Shown: in pieces, positions 36,337 through 45,683 of the stretch
Numbering within the stretch: position 1 is the stretch's first letter
How the letters are laid out: each line of letters opens with the position of its first letter
DNA from: Caballeronia sp. dw_276
Lineage (GTDB): Bacteria > Pseudomonadota > Gammaproteobacteria > Burkholderiales > Burkholderiaceae
Direction of reading: 5' to 3'
Assembly (NCBI RefSeq): GCF_018449635.1
Contig: NZ_JAAVUV010000003.1
Location: 186,001 to 250,000 of the forward strand
Length of the DNA: 64,000 nt
Made by a program: the position numbers and the translations under genes
The notes under the pieces: model-generated
Told to the model about the DNA's origin: nothing
Seen by the model: only the letters and a program-made list of their open reading frames with translations
The model's database searches: none

Positions 36337-37707
36337 ATGAATACTCAGACCGACCTCCCCGCCGCGCAGCCGCCGGTTTCCACCGAGCCAGAAGCGCCTG
36401 ACCAACACGCCCAGTTTGTCGACTGGATGCGCTCCGTCGCCCCCTATATCCACGCGTTCCGAAACAAGACCTTCGTGGTTGCGTTCGGCGGCGAGCTGGT
36501 GCAGGAAGGCAGGCTGAACGCACTGGTCCAGGACGTCGGGCTGTTGCACGCCATGGGTATCCACGTGGTGCTCGTGCACGGCTCGCGACCCCAGGTTGAA
36601 GAGCAACTGAACCTGCATGGCGTGGAGTCGGAGTTTTCGCACGGTTTGCGCATCACCGACGCCCGCGCGCTCGAATCCGCGAAAGAAGCCGCGGGCGAAG
36701 TGCGTCTCGACATCGAAGCGGCGATCAGCCAGGGCTTGCCCAATACGCCGATGGCGCACGCGCACATCAGCGTGGTATCGGGCAATTTCGTGACGGCGCG
36801 GCCGGTCGGCATTCTGGATGGCGTCGATTTCCAGCACACGGGCGTGGTCCGCAAGATCGACGGCGATTCCATCCGCCATTCGCTCACCAGCAGCAAGCTC
36901 GTGCTGCTCTCGCCGCTCGGGTTTTCGCCCACCGGCGAGGCGTTCAATTTGTCGATGGAAGATGTCGCTTCGGCGGCCGCCATCGCTTTGCGCGCGGACA
37001 AGATCATTTTTCTGACCGAAACTCCGGGTCTCGTCGATGAAAACGGCGAACTCGTGCGCGAAATGTCGCTCGACGACGCGTATCGTCTGCACGAAAGCGG
37101 CGAGTTGCAAGGCGACGCTGCGTTCTACCTGAAGCACACCATTCGCGCGTGCCGAGGCGGCGTGGCGCGGGCGCACATCATCCCCTACGCGCTCGACGGC
37201 AGCATTTTGCTGGAATTGTTCCTGCACGACGGCGTCGGCACGATGATTTCGTACGAGAACCTGGAAAGCCTGCGGGAAGCCACGCCCGACGACGTCGGCG
37301 GAATTTTGACGCTGATCGAACCGCTGGAAATGGACGGCACGCTGGTGCGGCGCGGCCGGCATCAGATTGAACGCGACATCGATCATTTTTCGGTGATCGA
37401 GCACGATGGCGTGCTGTTCGGCTGCGTGGCGCTTTATCCGTACACGCAGGAACGCATCGGCGAAATGGCGTGCCTCACCGTTTCGCCCGAAGCACAAGGT
37501 GCCGGTGACGGCGAACGCTTGCTCAAGCGCGTCGAACAACGCGCGCGTGCCCGCGGCCTCACGCATATTTTCGTGCTGACCACGCGTACAGAGCACTGGT
37601 TTCTCAAGCGCGGTTTCGTGAAGGTGACCGTGGATGACCTGCCTGAAGACCGGCGCCGCCTTTATAACTGGCAGCGCAAATCGCTCGTGCTGATGAAACA
37701 GCTTTAA
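36337..37707 (+). CDS. argA: Amino-acid N-acetyltransferase (N-acetylglutamate synthase)
   Basis: A 456-residue ArgA that makes N-acetylglutamate, the first step of arginine synthesis. An N-terminal amino-acid kinase domain (residues ~30-290; VVAFGGELVQEG, VLVHGSRPQVEEQL, VLLSPLGFSPTGEAFNL) is followed by a C-terminal GNAT acetyltransferase domain with EMACLTVSPEAQGAGDGERLL and RGLTHIFVLTT. The frame is open far upstream across hrpA, but the conserved N-terminus starts at the ATG at 36337. No leader or ribosome site is present. In this family activity is usually inhibited by arginine. It is divergent from hrpA. Confidence 0.95.
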   Translation: MNTQTDLPAAQPPVSTEPEAPDQHAQFVDWMRSVAPYIHAFRNKTFVVAFGGELVQEGRLNALVQDVGLLHAMGIHVVLVHGSRPQVEEQLNLHGVESEFSHGLRITDARALESAKEAAGEVRLDIEAAISQGLPNTPMAHAHISVVSGNFVTARPVGILDGVDFQHTGVVRKIDGDSIRHSLTSSKLVLLSPLGFSPTGEAFNLSMEDVASAAAIALRADKIIFLTETPGLVDENGELVREMSLDDAYRLHESGELQGDAAFYLKHTIRACRGGVARAHIIPYALDGSILLELFLHDGVGTMISYENLESLREATPDDVGGILTLIEPLEMDGTLVRRGRHQIERDIDHFSVIEHDGVLFGCVALYPYTQERIGEMACLTVSPEAQGAGDGERLLKRVEQRARARGLTHIFVLTTRTEHWFLKRGFVKVTVDDLPEDRRRLYNWQRKSLVLMKQL

Positions 37708-37801
37708 GGACTCTATTCAGCGACGCTTTGCACCGACTGCCGCGCATATGATGCGCCGCCCGAACGAAGCGTCCAGATAACCCGCTACAGGAGAATGACA
37801 G

Positions 37802-38077
37802 ATGGCCCGAATGATTCAATGCGCGAAGCTCGGCAAGGAAGCCGAAGGACTCGACTTCCCGCCGCTGCCGGGAGAACTCGGCAAGCGGATCTACGAAACG
37901 GTATCGAAGGAAGCGTGGCAAGGATGGCTCAAGCAGCAAACCATGCTGATCAACGAAAACCGCCTGAACATGGCCGATCCGCGCGCACGTCAGTACCTGC
38001 TTAAGCAAACGGAAAAGTACTTCTTTGGGGAAGGCGCGGACACCGCCCAAGGCTACGTACCCCCTGCACAAAGCTGA
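37802..38077 (+). CDS. yggX: Fe(2+)-trafficking / oxidative damage protection protein
   Basis: A 91-residue YggX, exactly the E. coli length. It protects iron-sulfur clusters from oxidative damage and is thought to move labile Fe(II). It shows the invariant Cys7 in [19 protein letters not shown], then [31 protein letters not shown] and the C-terminal [12 protein letters not shown]. The ATG at 37802 is preceded by CAGGAGAATGACAG. It lies 94 bases after argA and is followed by its own terminator. Confidence 0.97.
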   Translation: MARMIQCAKLGKEAEGLDFPPLPGELGKRIYETVSKEAWQGWLKQQTMLINENRLNMADPRARQYLLKQTEKYFFGEGADTAQGYVPPAQS

Positions 38078-38103
38078 GCCGAAAACGCCGTTCGGTTTGG
38101 ACG

Positions 38104-38129
38104 AGCCGGTCTTTCGAGGCCGGCTTTTT
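38104..38129 (+). terminator. Intrinsic terminator of yggX
   Basis: AGCCGG (38104-38109) pairs with CCGGCT (38120-38125) around a 10-base loop with extra pairs, followed by TTTT. It is 26 bases after the stop codon. Confidence 0.8.
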
Positions 38130-38684
38130 CATTGGCGCGACACGTTCAACGACCGCCTTCGAGATCCCGCACGGACGGGCCGTTTGCGGATCTTCTTGCA
38201 TCGTGCTACCATCTCCTTCTTTCAAACTGCAATCTAAAGTCAATTTCTCAAGACTGAACCCAAAGCTAAGCGTCTCTAGTAACCGAGACCTAAGCCCCAA
38301 GCGTCATTTAAGAGATACCGGCGAGTGATTGTCGAGGCTTCCACGGGTCCTGATCTGTCCGTGGATGTTGTTCCCAAGCCTTCTCAATCCGTGACACAGC
38401 AAACACAGCCGTACCGCCGCGCATCCAGCGCTGCGTCTGAACGGGTTTCGTTGCGTCCAGCCATTCATTCAAGCAGTACCTACGAAGTGCCATTTCGCGA
38501 CCATCGTTGCGAGGCATGGGCTTTGCTCCGAGCATTGCCGACGCGTCCGGCGCGCGGCCAGCCCTCAGGTCTTTCATGGCTGACGCCTCGCCTCGTCGCG
38601 AAACGGCACTTTCCGGCAACGTGCGCCCGGCGCACACGCCCGTCCGCTCCCAGCGGATCGGCTACACACCTGGAGCTTCTCTTC
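38130..38684. other. Long non-coding leader region upstream of proP
   Basis: No credible gene lies in these 555 bases. An open frame runs into proP from 38325, but its 120 extra residues are unlike any transporter N-terminus and have no ribosome site. TTGCGG (38184) and TACCAT (38207), 17 bases apart, are a weak promoter candidate. The sequence from 38210 to 38300 is more A+T rich than its surroundings. A long leader or distal promoter for proP is possible. Confidence 0.4.
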
Positions 38685-40151
38685 ATGGCAACACCGAACG
38701 ACGGCCTCTGGCGGCAACCTCAACCCGAAAAAGACCTGTCGCTTGCCGATATCACCATCGTCGATAAAGCCCTGCTCAAGCGCGCCGTCGGCGCCATGGC
38801 GATCGGCAACGCGATCGAATGGTTCGATTTCGGCGTGTACAGCTACATTGCGGTCACGCTCGGGAAAGTGTTTTTCCCTTCGAGCAATCCGGGCGCGCAA
38901 CTGATCGCCACTTTCGGCACGTTCGCGGCGGCGTTTCTCGTGCGTCCGCTCGGCGGCATGGTGTTCGGCCCGTTGGGAGACCGCATTGGCCGCAAGCGCG
39001 TGCTTGCAATGACGATGATCATGATGGCCGTCGGCACGTTCTGTATCGGCTTGATTCCGGATTACGGCACCATCGGCATTTTTGCGCCGATTTTGTTGCT
39101 CGTCGCGCGTTTGCTTCAAGGCTTTTCGACGGGCGGTGAATACGGCGGCGCGGCAACCTTCATCGCTGAATTTGCACCGGACAAGCGGCGCGGATTCCTC
39201 GGCAGTTTTCTGGAATTCGGCACGCTCGTGGGTTATGTGCTCGGCGCAGGCTGCGTCGCGGTCCTGACCGCGACCATGACCGAACAATCGCTGCTTTCGT
39301 GGGGCTGGCGCATTCCGTTCCTGATCGCGGGACCGCTTGGTTTGATTGGCTTGTACATCCGCCTGAAGCTCGAAGAAACGCCGGCATTCCAGCGCGAAGC
39401 CGACAAGCGCGAAACTGAAGCGCACAGCACGCCGAAAGACCAGTTCCGCGACATGTTGGTGAAGAACTGGAAGCCGATGCTGCAATGCGTCGGGCTCGTG
39501 CTGATCTTCAACGTCACCGACTACATGGCGCTGTCATACCTGCCGAGCTATCTTTCGGCCACGCTCAAGTTCAACGAAACGCACGGGCTGTTCATCGTGC
39601 TGATCGTGATGGTGCTGATGATGCCGATGACGCTTTTCGCCGGCCACATCTCGGACAAGATCGGGCGCAAGCCGGTGTTGCTGATTGGCTGCGTCGGATT
39701 GCTGCTGCTTTCGATGCCCGCGCTCACGTTGATCCGCATGGGCGACGTGACGACGATTTTCAGCGGCATGCTGATCCTCGGCGTATTGCTGTCGTGCTTC
39801 ACCGGCGCGATGCCTTCCGCGTTGCCCGCGTTGTTCCCGACGAAGATCCGCTACGGCGCGCTCGCGATCGGGTTCAATGTTTCGGTTTCGCTCTTTGGTG
39901 GTACGACGCCGCTGGTGACTGCATGGCTGGTTTCATCGACCGGGAATCTGATGATGCCCGCTTACTATCTGATGGGTGCATCGCTGATCGGCATTGTTTC
40001 GGTGATTGCGCTGCATGAGACCGCAAGGAAGCCGTTGAAGGGCTCGCCGCCGTCGGTCGGTTCGCGCTCGGAAGCGCACGCCGTGTTGCGCGGCGCGCGC
40101 CAGGCCGCCGAGATGGACGAGCGTTTACCGGACGTGACCGCGCACGCCTGA
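38685..40151 (+). CDS. proP: Proline/glycine betaine:H+ symporter, MFS (ProP-like)
   Basis: A 488-residue major facilitator of the metabolite:H+ symporter family, with 12 expected membrane segments. Features are GNAIEWFDFGVYSY in segment 1, the loop motifs GPLGDRIGRKRVL and GHISDKIGRKPVLL, RLLQGFSTGGEYGGAATF, and FNVTDYMALSYLPSYL. The best match is ProP, which imports osmoprotectants. The C-terminus is short and lacks the obvious coiled coil that sets osmotic response in E. coli ProP, so osmotic activation may differ. A related carboxylate transporter (KgtP/ShiA-like) is the alternative. The ATG at 38685 follows TGGAG. Confidence 0.85.
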   Translation: MATPNDGLWRQPQPEKDLSLADITIVDKALLKRAVGAMAIGNAIEWFDFGVYSYIAVTLGKVFFPSSNPGAQLIATFGTFAAAFLVRPLGGMVFGPLGDRIGRKRVLAMTMIMMAVGTFCIGLIPDYGTIGIFAPILLLVARLLQGFSTGGEYGGAATFIAEFAPDKRRGFLGSFLEFGTLVGYVLGAGCVAVLTATMTEQSLLSWGWRIPFLIAGPLGLIGLYIRLKLEETPAFQREADKRETEAHSTPKDQFRDMLVKNWKPMLQCVGLVLIFNVTDYMALSYLPSYLSATLKFNETHGLFIVLIVMVLMMPMTLFAGHISDKIGRKPVLLIGCVGLLLLSMPALTLIRMGDVTTIFSGMLILGVLLSCFTGAMPSALPALFPTKIRYGALAIGFNVSVSLFGGTTPLVTAWLVSSTGNLMMPAYYLMGASLIGIVSVIALHETARKPLKGSPPSVGSRSEAHAVLRGARQAAEMDERLPDVTAHA

Positions 40152-40184
40152 TCTGGATCAGGCAACTCAAGCATCAGCAAAAGC

Positions 40185-40222
40185 AAAGAGGCCGTTCCTG
40201 GTTGGGAACGGCCTCTTTTTTT
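40185..40222 (+). terminator. Intrinsic terminator of proP
   Basis: AAAGAGGCCGTTCC pairs perfectly with GGAACGGCCTCTTT around a 6-base loop and is followed by more T residues. It separates proP from the convergent phosphoesterase gene. Confidence 0.92.
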
Positions 40223-40234
40223 ATCTTGCCGGCC

Positions 40235-40714
40235 TCACTCCACCAGCGTCACGATCTCGACCTGCACCTCGCCGCTTTCGATTGTCATGATCCCGAGTGT
40301 TATCGGCAATTTGAAGCGGCGTGGTCCGGCGCTTCCCGGATTGACGAAGAGCGTTGCGCCGCGACGCTCGACCAGCGGCTTGTGAGAATGGCCTGTGATG
40401 ACAACGTCGATTCCGTCGAGCCGCCGGGGGACATCAGCGATATCGTGCACGACGTGAATAGACGTCTCCCCCAGGCGCAACGTCACCGCTTCGGGGAGGT
40501 CATCGATACGCGCGCCTGAATCATTGTTGCCGCGCACCGCGGTGACAGGCGCAAGCTCGTTGAGCGCGTCCAGCACCGCGGGATTGCAGATGTCGCCGGC
40601 GTGAATGATCTGCTCGCAGCCTCGCAACGCATGGAGCGCTTCGGGGCGCACGAGATTGTGGGTATCGGAGATAACGCCGATGCGTATCGTAGGGGACGTA
40701 CTTGCGGATGACAT
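40235..40714 (-). CDS. YfcE/MJ0936-family metallophosphoesterase
   Basis: A 159-residue calcineurin-fold phosphodiesterase. The metal-binding motifs are all present: VISDTHN near residue 13, HAGDICN, RGNNDSG, and TGHSHKPLVERRG. NPGSAGPRR follows near the C-terminus. Family members hydrolyse phosphodiester model substrates with Mn2+; the natural substrate is unknown. The start is set at the ATG at 40714 (MSSASTSPTIRIGVISDTHN); an ATG 39 bases upstream would add residues not seen in the family. It converges on proP and is followed 63 bases upstream by the TMEM175-like gene on the same strand. Confidence 0.88.
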   Translation of the reverse strand: MSSASTSPTIRIGVISDTHNLVRPEALHALRGCEQIIHAGDICNPAVLDALNELAPVTAVRGNNDSGARIDDLPEAVTLRLGETSIHVVHDIADVPRRLDGIDVVITGHSHKPLVERRGATLFVNPGSAGPRRFKLPITLGIMTIESGEVQVEIVTLVE

Positions 40715-40777
40715 GGGCTTCGCTCGCAGGACTTCATGCACGAAGCGTAGCACCGATCGCGCCGGTCAGAGCCGCTC

Positions 40778-41362
<585 letters not shown>

Positions 41363-41511
41363 CTGCGCCCTCTCCCGTTATGTGACTTGAACCGACCTGA
41401 CCGCGCGGCATGCTGCGTGGCGTCTCGCGCGCGTGCTGCAAATTATGCGGGAGCGGCGCGGCGTTGTCGATTTAGCGTGAACGAGAGAAAGCGCCCGAAG
41501 GCGCGCGGATT

Positions 41512-41634
41512 TTATCCGGGCATCGAGGTATGAAGCCATTGAAGCAACTGCAGGCCGGCGCCGGCCGCGATGATCGATATTCCGATCCCGAGCCGCGTAC
41601 GCTCGCGCCATGCGCCGATAGAAACGTTTTTCAT
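41512..41634 (-). CDS. Small single-span membrane protein, 40 residues, unknown
   Basis: The ATG at 41634 has a very good ribosome site (AGGAGACGATC then ATG). The product reads MKNVSIGAWRERTRLGIG and continues through one hydrophobic helix (about residues 16-33) to a short tail. A basic N-terminus suggests that the N-end is inside the cell. It is on the same strand as the ferritin-like gene, 119 bases downstream of it. I do not recognise it. Confidence 0.55.
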   Translation of the reverse strand: MKNVSIGAWRERTRLGIGISIIAAGAGLQLLQWLHTSMPG

Positions 41635-41753
41635 GATCGTCTCCTGAATTCTGTTGCCGTTCCGTACTTGCTGAAACAGCGCCGGGTTTCGCATGACCCC
41701 ACATGCGAGAACCGGCGCCGTTCGCTTCACCCAAAACCCCAAGACTTGAACGC

Positions 41754-42731
41754 TCAGGCGAACGCGCTGCTCATATGCAGCGCGCCGTTCACGCCAGCCG
41801 GGAAGAACCCGCCCTGCGTCACTGCAGCCTTGTTCAGGTACACGATGTTCAGGACATCGTCATAACTGCGGCTGAACGCAAGACCGTTTGCATCGAGCGG
41901 TACGATGTTCGAGCTTCCCGCAGCGGCGCCCGTAATGCCCTGGTCAACGTCCGTCGAGCTATCGAGCGAATCGCGGGCATCGGAGATCTGCTGCACGGTC
42001 GTATAGATGGAAGGCGTCGTCATGCCGCGCGAGAACAGCACGGTGCGAATCAGGCCCGCGTGATACGCCTCGGCCGCGAGAATGCCGGCTGCCGCCTCCA
42101 GATACGTCTTGTTCGTGATCAGCGGCGATGCGCCCTTGTAAGCCGTCACACCCACGTCTTCGAAGATGAACGCGCCGATCAGGAAGTTGGTCGGGCTCGA
42201 ATACGGATTGAACACTTGGCCCGCGCTGATCACGCCGGCCGCTTGCGCCGCCACCGAAAATGCGCCGGTTGCGCTCGTGCCGCCGACATCGAGCGCCGGC
42301 ATCGCCACCGCTGCACCGCCGAGCGCCGTACGCAGGAAGGTGACGTGCTCGAGTTCATCGCGGGCGATTTCAGCGGCGTACGCACCTACCAGCGGGTCGC
42401 CGGTGAAATCGACCTTTTGCCCTGGGATGACCGTGCCGGGCGTACCCGCGCCGCTCATCAGGTTGGCCGGCAGTCCTGCGCCGGTCACTGCGTAGGCATA
42501 AAAGCTTGCTTCGAGGTATTCGAGGTTGAGTGCGAAGTTGAGAATATCCGCATCGCTCGGACCTGTCTGAGCGTTGGCGTTATCGCCTGAGCTACCGCCG
42601 CATGCGCCGAGTATCGTGCCGCCGACGAGCCCCAATCCCAGCCCGCCTGCGCTCCTGAAAAATTGCCTGCGTTTCGCCAATTTATTGGCGCGGCGTTCGA
42701 GGATATCGAGGATCGCAATTTCTTCTGCCAT
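41754..42731 (-). CDS. Exported ferritin-like domain protein (desiccation-related type)
   Basis: A 325-residue protein with a twin-arginine-like export signal (AKRRQFFRSAGGLGLGLVGG) followed by LGAC, a possible lipobox. The mature part is a ferritin-like four-helix domain: LNFALNLEYLEASFYAYA, EIARDELEHVTFLRTALGG (E-x-x-H pair), FIFEDVGVTAYKGA and AAGILAAEAYHAGLIRTVL (a second E-x-x-H). Four carboxylates and two histidines could hold a di-iron site. The family includes plant Pcc13-62 desiccation protein. The function is unknown. The ATG at 42731 has AAGGAGATAGTC upstream. A 40-residue protein gene follows. Confidence 0.86.
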   Translation of the reverse strand: MAEEIAILDILERRANKLAKRRQFFRSAGGLGLGLVGGTILGACGGSSGDNANAQTGPSDADILNFALNLEYLEASFYAYAVTGAGLPANLMSGAGTPGTVIPGQKVDFTGDPLVGAYAAEIARDELEHVTFLRTALGGAAVAMPALDVGGTSATGAFSVAAQAAGVISAGQVFNPYSSPTNFLIGAFIFEDVGVTAYKGASPLITNKTYLEAAAGILAAEAYHAGLIRTVLFSRGMTTPSIYTTVQQISDARDSLDSSTDVDQGITGAAAGSSNIVPLDANGLAFSRSYDDVLNIVYLNKAAVTQGGFFPAGVNGALHMSSAFA

Positions 42732-43099
42732 GACTATCTCCTTACCTGCTATGAGTAATTAACCGTACGGCGTCACGCGACATGCACAGCCGAGCGAAAG
42801 CAGCGGCCACGCCCTGTAACAAGGAGCCGTGATGCACAAGACATGAGGTTGAGGGAATGAAGACAGACCGGAGCGATGAAATCCTGATGCCATCAGGACG
42901 GCTGATCTTCACGTAGCTAGATACGCGAGCTTGTGATGAAACGGATGCAAGCAATCACGAATATATTTCTATTTCTTTCCGGGGGCGATGCAAGCCGGTA
43001 TGTCAGCGCTGTGTTTTGCTGCAACGCGCAACCTGCATGAAGAACGCTTTTATCGATGCGCGAAACGGGCCGGGTTTGAAACCCGCCCGGTGCTCGGAA
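42732..43099. other. Non-coding region with a perfect 8-bp inverted repeat
   Basis: No gene is seen between the ferritin-like gene and the tRNA promoter. TCCTGATG-C-CATCAGGA at 42882-42898 is a perfect inverted repeat, about 150 bases upstream of the ferritin-like start, and could be an operator. GGGTTTGAAACCC near 43072 is a second palindrome, close to the tRNA promoter. Confidence 0.45.
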
Positions 43100-43128
43100 T
43101 TGGCCCCCCGCCCGTCCGATGGTAGAAT
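43100..43128 (+). promoter_or_regulatory. Promoter of tRNA-Leu
   Basis: TTGGCC (43100-43105), 17-base spacer, TAGAAT (43123-43128). The predicted start is about 5 bases before the mature tRNA. The region after the -10 box (GCCGTCCGCC) is GC-rich, as in stringently controlled stable RNA promoters. Confidence 0.65.
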
Positions 43129-43139
43129 GCCGTCCGCCT

Positions 43140-43224
43140 GGCGGGGTGATGAAATTGGTAAACATAGCGGACTTAAAATCCGCCGCCTAACGGCTTGCCG
43201 GTTCAAGTCCGGTCCCCGCTACCA
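43140..43224 (+). tRNA. tRNA-Leu (anticodon UAA)
   Basis: An 85-base class II tRNA. The acceptor stem GGCGGGG pairs with CCCCGCT (with a first G-U pair, as in E. coli tRNA-Leu UAA). The anticodon stem GCGGA/TCCGC encloses CTTAAAA, giving anticodon UAA. A long variable arm (GCCTAACGGCTTGC region), GTTCAAG in the T loop, and an encoded 3' ACCA are present. Confidence 0.95.
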
Positions 43225-43362
43225 GCACCCGATACGGCTTTCGAAGACGGGCGGTCGCCACTGCCGCGCGGGCCGGTTATCGTTTCCGGTCAGATCTGCC
43301 ATCGCCCGTCGACTGAAGTAGACTGCGCGTCTCATCTAGCGTCTCTATTAGCGCGAGCCCAC

Positions 43363-43734
43363 ATGAAACATCGAAGCCTTTATACGGTCGCCGCTGCCGC
43401 CGTTCTCGCTTGTACCGCCGGCTGCACGACGGCGTACCAGAACGCCCAGCAATGCAAGGCGAAGATGGTCGAGACCTACCCCGCCACCAGCCCGAAGCTG
43501 GATTATGAAATCCCGCGCGTGTCCTATCGCGCAACGCGCGTGGTGGTTGAAGGGACATACACCGTTAAGGGTGCGCCCGCCGGCGTGACGCCGATCAAGA
43601 CCACCAAATTCCCCGTATCAGCCGCGGTGGAGTGTACGTTCTCCGGCGACCAGATGCGCACATTCCAGTGGCTGACGCCCGCCACGCTCGCCGCGAAATA
43701 TCCTTTGCAGCCCGATCAGGCCGATACCGAATAA
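43363..43734 (+). CDS. Putative secreted or lipoprotein of unknown function
   Basis: A 123-residue protein with an N-terminal signal (MKHRSLYTVAAAAVLAC) followed by TAGC, a near-lipobox. The mature part has Cys residues in QQCKAKM and VECTFSGDQ, which could pair, and the body reads as beta-rich (RVSYRATRVVVEGTYTVKG). I do not recognise a named family. The chosen ATG at 43363 begins the hydrophobic leader; the longer open frame upstream runs back into the tRNA gene and is not used. It lies 138 bases after the tRNA and converges on the response-regulator pair. Confidence 0.7.
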   Translation: MKHRSLYTVAAAAVLACTAGCTTAYQNAQQCKAKMVETYPATSPKLDYEIPRVSYRATRVVVEGTYTVKGAPAGVTPIKTTKFPVSAAVECTFSGDQMRTFQWLTPATLAAKYPLQPDQADTE

Positions 43735-43773
43735 CGCCGCTTGGACGCACTGCTTGGACGCACTAATACGCGC

Positions 43774-44199
43774 TCAGGTCCGGGCGCGCGCATAACGATG
43801 CAGCGCGTCGAGGACGCGATCGAATTCCAGGGATTTATCGAAGAAATGGCGCACGCCGTATTGCAGGCAGCGCTCGCGGTAGGCGGGCAACGCGTGATTC
43901 GTCAGCACGGCGGCAAAGCTTGATTCGGCAATACCTGTGCGCTGCAGGTAAGCCAGCACTTCGATGCCCGAGCCGCTTTTCAACTGCAAATCAACGATCA
44001 CCGCATCGAAGGCGGCCGATGCCAGCAGCGCAATCGCGCCCTCGGGCGTGTCGGCCCAGGCGCTCACCTTCAGTTCGCCGGACGCATCGATAGCTTCCAC
44101 GAGGCTGCGCCGGATCAGCGGCGAGTCTTCGATCAGCAATACGCTCAGCGGCCGCTTGTGCGCGAGGCCGGTTTCATCAGCGATCGTTTGTTGGCCCAC
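43774..44199 (-). CDS. Receiver-only response regulator
   Basis: About 141 residues with a single CheY-like domain and no output domain: VLLIEDSPLIRRSLVEAI, phosphoacceptor Asp in AVIVDLQLKSGSG, and FFDKSLEF with the conserved lysine. The start depends on the ribosome site. An ATG at 44208 directly abuts AGGAGG with no spacing, whereas the GTG at 44199 lies 9 bases after it, so GTG is preferred. It starts 13 bases after the LuxR-type regulator gene and must be cotranscribed with it. It may compete for phosphate from, or fine-tune, the nearby histidine kinase (46357-47751). Confidence 0.82.
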   Translation of the reverse strand: MGQQTIADETGLAHKRPLSVLLIEDSPLIRRSLVEAIDASGELKVSAWADTPEGAIALLASAAFDAVIVDLQLKSGSGIEVLAYLQRTGIAESSFAAVLTNHALPAYRERCLQYGVRHFFDKSLEFDRVLDALHRYARART

Positions 44200-44212
44200 G
44201 GCGGGCATCCTC

Positions 44213-44845
44213 CTACTCGATCAACCCGTTCTTGATGGCGTAATACGTGAGATCGGCGTTGTTCGCAAGGCGCATTTTTTCGAGAACGCGCGCGCGATAC
44301 GTGCTGATCGTCTTCACCGACAGATGCAGTTCGTCCGCTATCTCTGTCGGCAATTGTCCGCCGGCCAGCTTGCAGAATATCTGGAATTCCCGCTCCGACA
44401 ACGTCTCGTGCGGCCGCTCGGCAGCGGGCTTTTCAAGCTTGTCGGCCAGAGCGTCCGCGATGAATTCCGACAAGTACCGGTGACCGCGCGCCACCGTGCG
44501 GATGGCGCGCACGATCTCGTCAGGCGCTGCGTCCTTGTTCAGATAACCATTGGCGCCAGCGCGCAGCAGGTTGATCGCGTACTGGCTTTCGGGATAGCCC
44601 GAGAGCATCAGCACGCCCTGCTCCGGGCGAATCTGCTTGATCACGCGTAAGGTGTCGATGCCATTCTTGTCCGGCATGGCGATGTCGAGCAAGACCACGT
44701 CGAACGCGCTTTCGCGCACGAGTGCGATAGTCTCGTCCCCGGTGGACGCTTCACCTGCCACTTCCATGTCGGGTTCATCGGCGACGAATTGCCGGAACCC
44801 GCTTCGCACGATGGCGTGATCGTCCGCTATCAACACTCGAATCAT
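44213..44845 (-). CDS. NarL/LuxR-family response regulator
   Basis: A 210-residue regulator. The receiver has ADDHAIVRSGFRQF, phosphoacceptor Asp54 in VVLLDIAMPDKNG, LSGYPESQYA and NKDAAPDE. The C-terminal helix-turn-helix is LSEREFQIFCKLAGGQLPTE through ADELHLSVKTISTYRARVLEKM. It resembles the UvrY/GacA/RcsB-like branch. The gene is followed directly by the receiver-only gene. The probable partner is the HisKA_3 sensor kinase 1.5 kb away on the other strand, because kinases of that type pair with NarL-type regulators. Confidence 0.92.
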   Translation of the reverse strand: MIRVLIADDHAIVRSGFRQFVADEPDMEVAGEASTGDETIALVRESAFDVVLLDIAMPDKNGIDTLRVIKQIRPEQGVLMLSGYPESQYAINLLRAGANGYLNKDAAPDEIVRAIRTVARGHRYLSEFIADALADKLEKPAAERPHETLSEREFQIFCKLAGGQLPTEIADELHLSVKTISTYRARVLEKMRLANNADLTYYAIKNGLIE

Positions 44846-44885
44846 CTGCGCCGCCCGCGGCCGTTTTATATTGACCCATTGTACT

Positions 44886-44923
44886 GACGACGCGCGGCGG
44901 AAATCATTCCGTCGCGCGTCGTC
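44886..44923 (-). other. Long hairpin downstream of the ferritin-like Dps/Bfr gene
   Basis: Bases 44886-44902 pair with 44907-44923 as a 17-bp stem (one G-U) around ATCA. It lies 35 bases after the stop at 44958. There is no T run on the minus strand, so it may protect the 3' end instead of terminating by itself. Confidence 0.5.
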
Positions 44924-44957
44924 CTTCGCTTTCAGTCATCCGTTACTTCAATGCAGT

Positions 44958-45551
44958 TCAACCATCGAGGCCATCGAGCAAGTCGGCCATGTCGTCGGCG
45001 TGTTCTTCTTCGACCGCCAGAATCTCTTCGAACAGCCGGCGCGTGGTGACATCCTTTTCGCCGAGGTAGCGAATGATTTCCCGATACGTATCAATGGCGA
45101 TGCGTTCGGCGATCAGGTTCTCGCGGATCATGTCGATGAGATTGCCGCCTTCCTTGTATTCCGAATGCGAACGCGAGGCGAGGCTGTCCGGCGCGAAGTT
45201 CGGCTCGCCGCCTAACTGGACGATACGTTCAGCAAGGGTGTCGGCATGTTCCTGCTCTTCGGTCGCGTGCTCGGCAAACTCGGTAGCAACGGCTTCCGAA
45301 TGGATGCCCTTCGCCATGAAATAGTGGCGCTTGTAGCGCAACACGCACACGATCTCTGTCGCAAGCGCATCGTTCAGCAGCTTCAGCACGACCTCTTTGT
45401 CGGCGCCATAGGTCGATGTCACGGGTCCATCGTCCATATGTTGACGGGCGTCGGCGCGAATCTTTTCAACGTCCAGCACGAACGGATCCGACTTTTGACC
45501 CGCTGCATTGGGTTGGACCGGGGCAGCTTTTACAGCAGACGATTTCGACAT
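44958..45551 (-). CDS. Bacterioferritin-like / Dps-like ferritin-family protein
   Basis: A 197-residue cytoplasmic ferritin-fold protein. A ~35-residue Ala/Lys/Gln tail precedes the four-helix core with iron-site residues: LLNDALATEIVCVLRYKRHYF, EHATEEQEHADTLAERI (E-x-x-H), IRENLIAERIAIDTYREIIRY and EEILAVEEEHADDMADLL (second E-x-x-H). This fits a bacterioferritin/Dps-type iron store or stress protein; no heme-binding Met is obvious. The ATG at 45551 is used because an ATG 72 bases upstream is in poor context. It sits between the response regulators and two DUF1328 genes on the same strand. Confidence 0.87.
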   Translation of the reverse strand: MSKSSAVKAAPVQPNAAGQKSDPFVLDVEKIRADARQHMDDGPVTSTYGADKEVVLKLLNDALATEIVCVLRYKRHYFMAKGIHSEAVATEFAEHATEEQEHADTLAERIVQLGGEPNFAPDSLASRSHSEYKEGGNLIDMIRENLIAERIAIDTYREIIRYLGEKDVTTRRLFEEILAVEEEHADDMADLLDGLDG

Positions 45552-45683
45552 TGATGTGCTCCAAATTTGGGGTTCTGTAATCAGCGATTGGACGGAATCC
45601 GCACGACTGCCGGGCATCTGCATTTGCCAGGCCCGGCGTCTGCGGTCGCTTTTTTCATCGTCCGCATACCGCGTGCCTGGTCG

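Noticed and set aside
38325..38684. A 120-residue N-terminal extension of the ProP-like transporter
   Set aside because: The extension has no ribosome site, no similarity to transporter N-termini and odd composition; the ATG at 38685 starts the normal protein.
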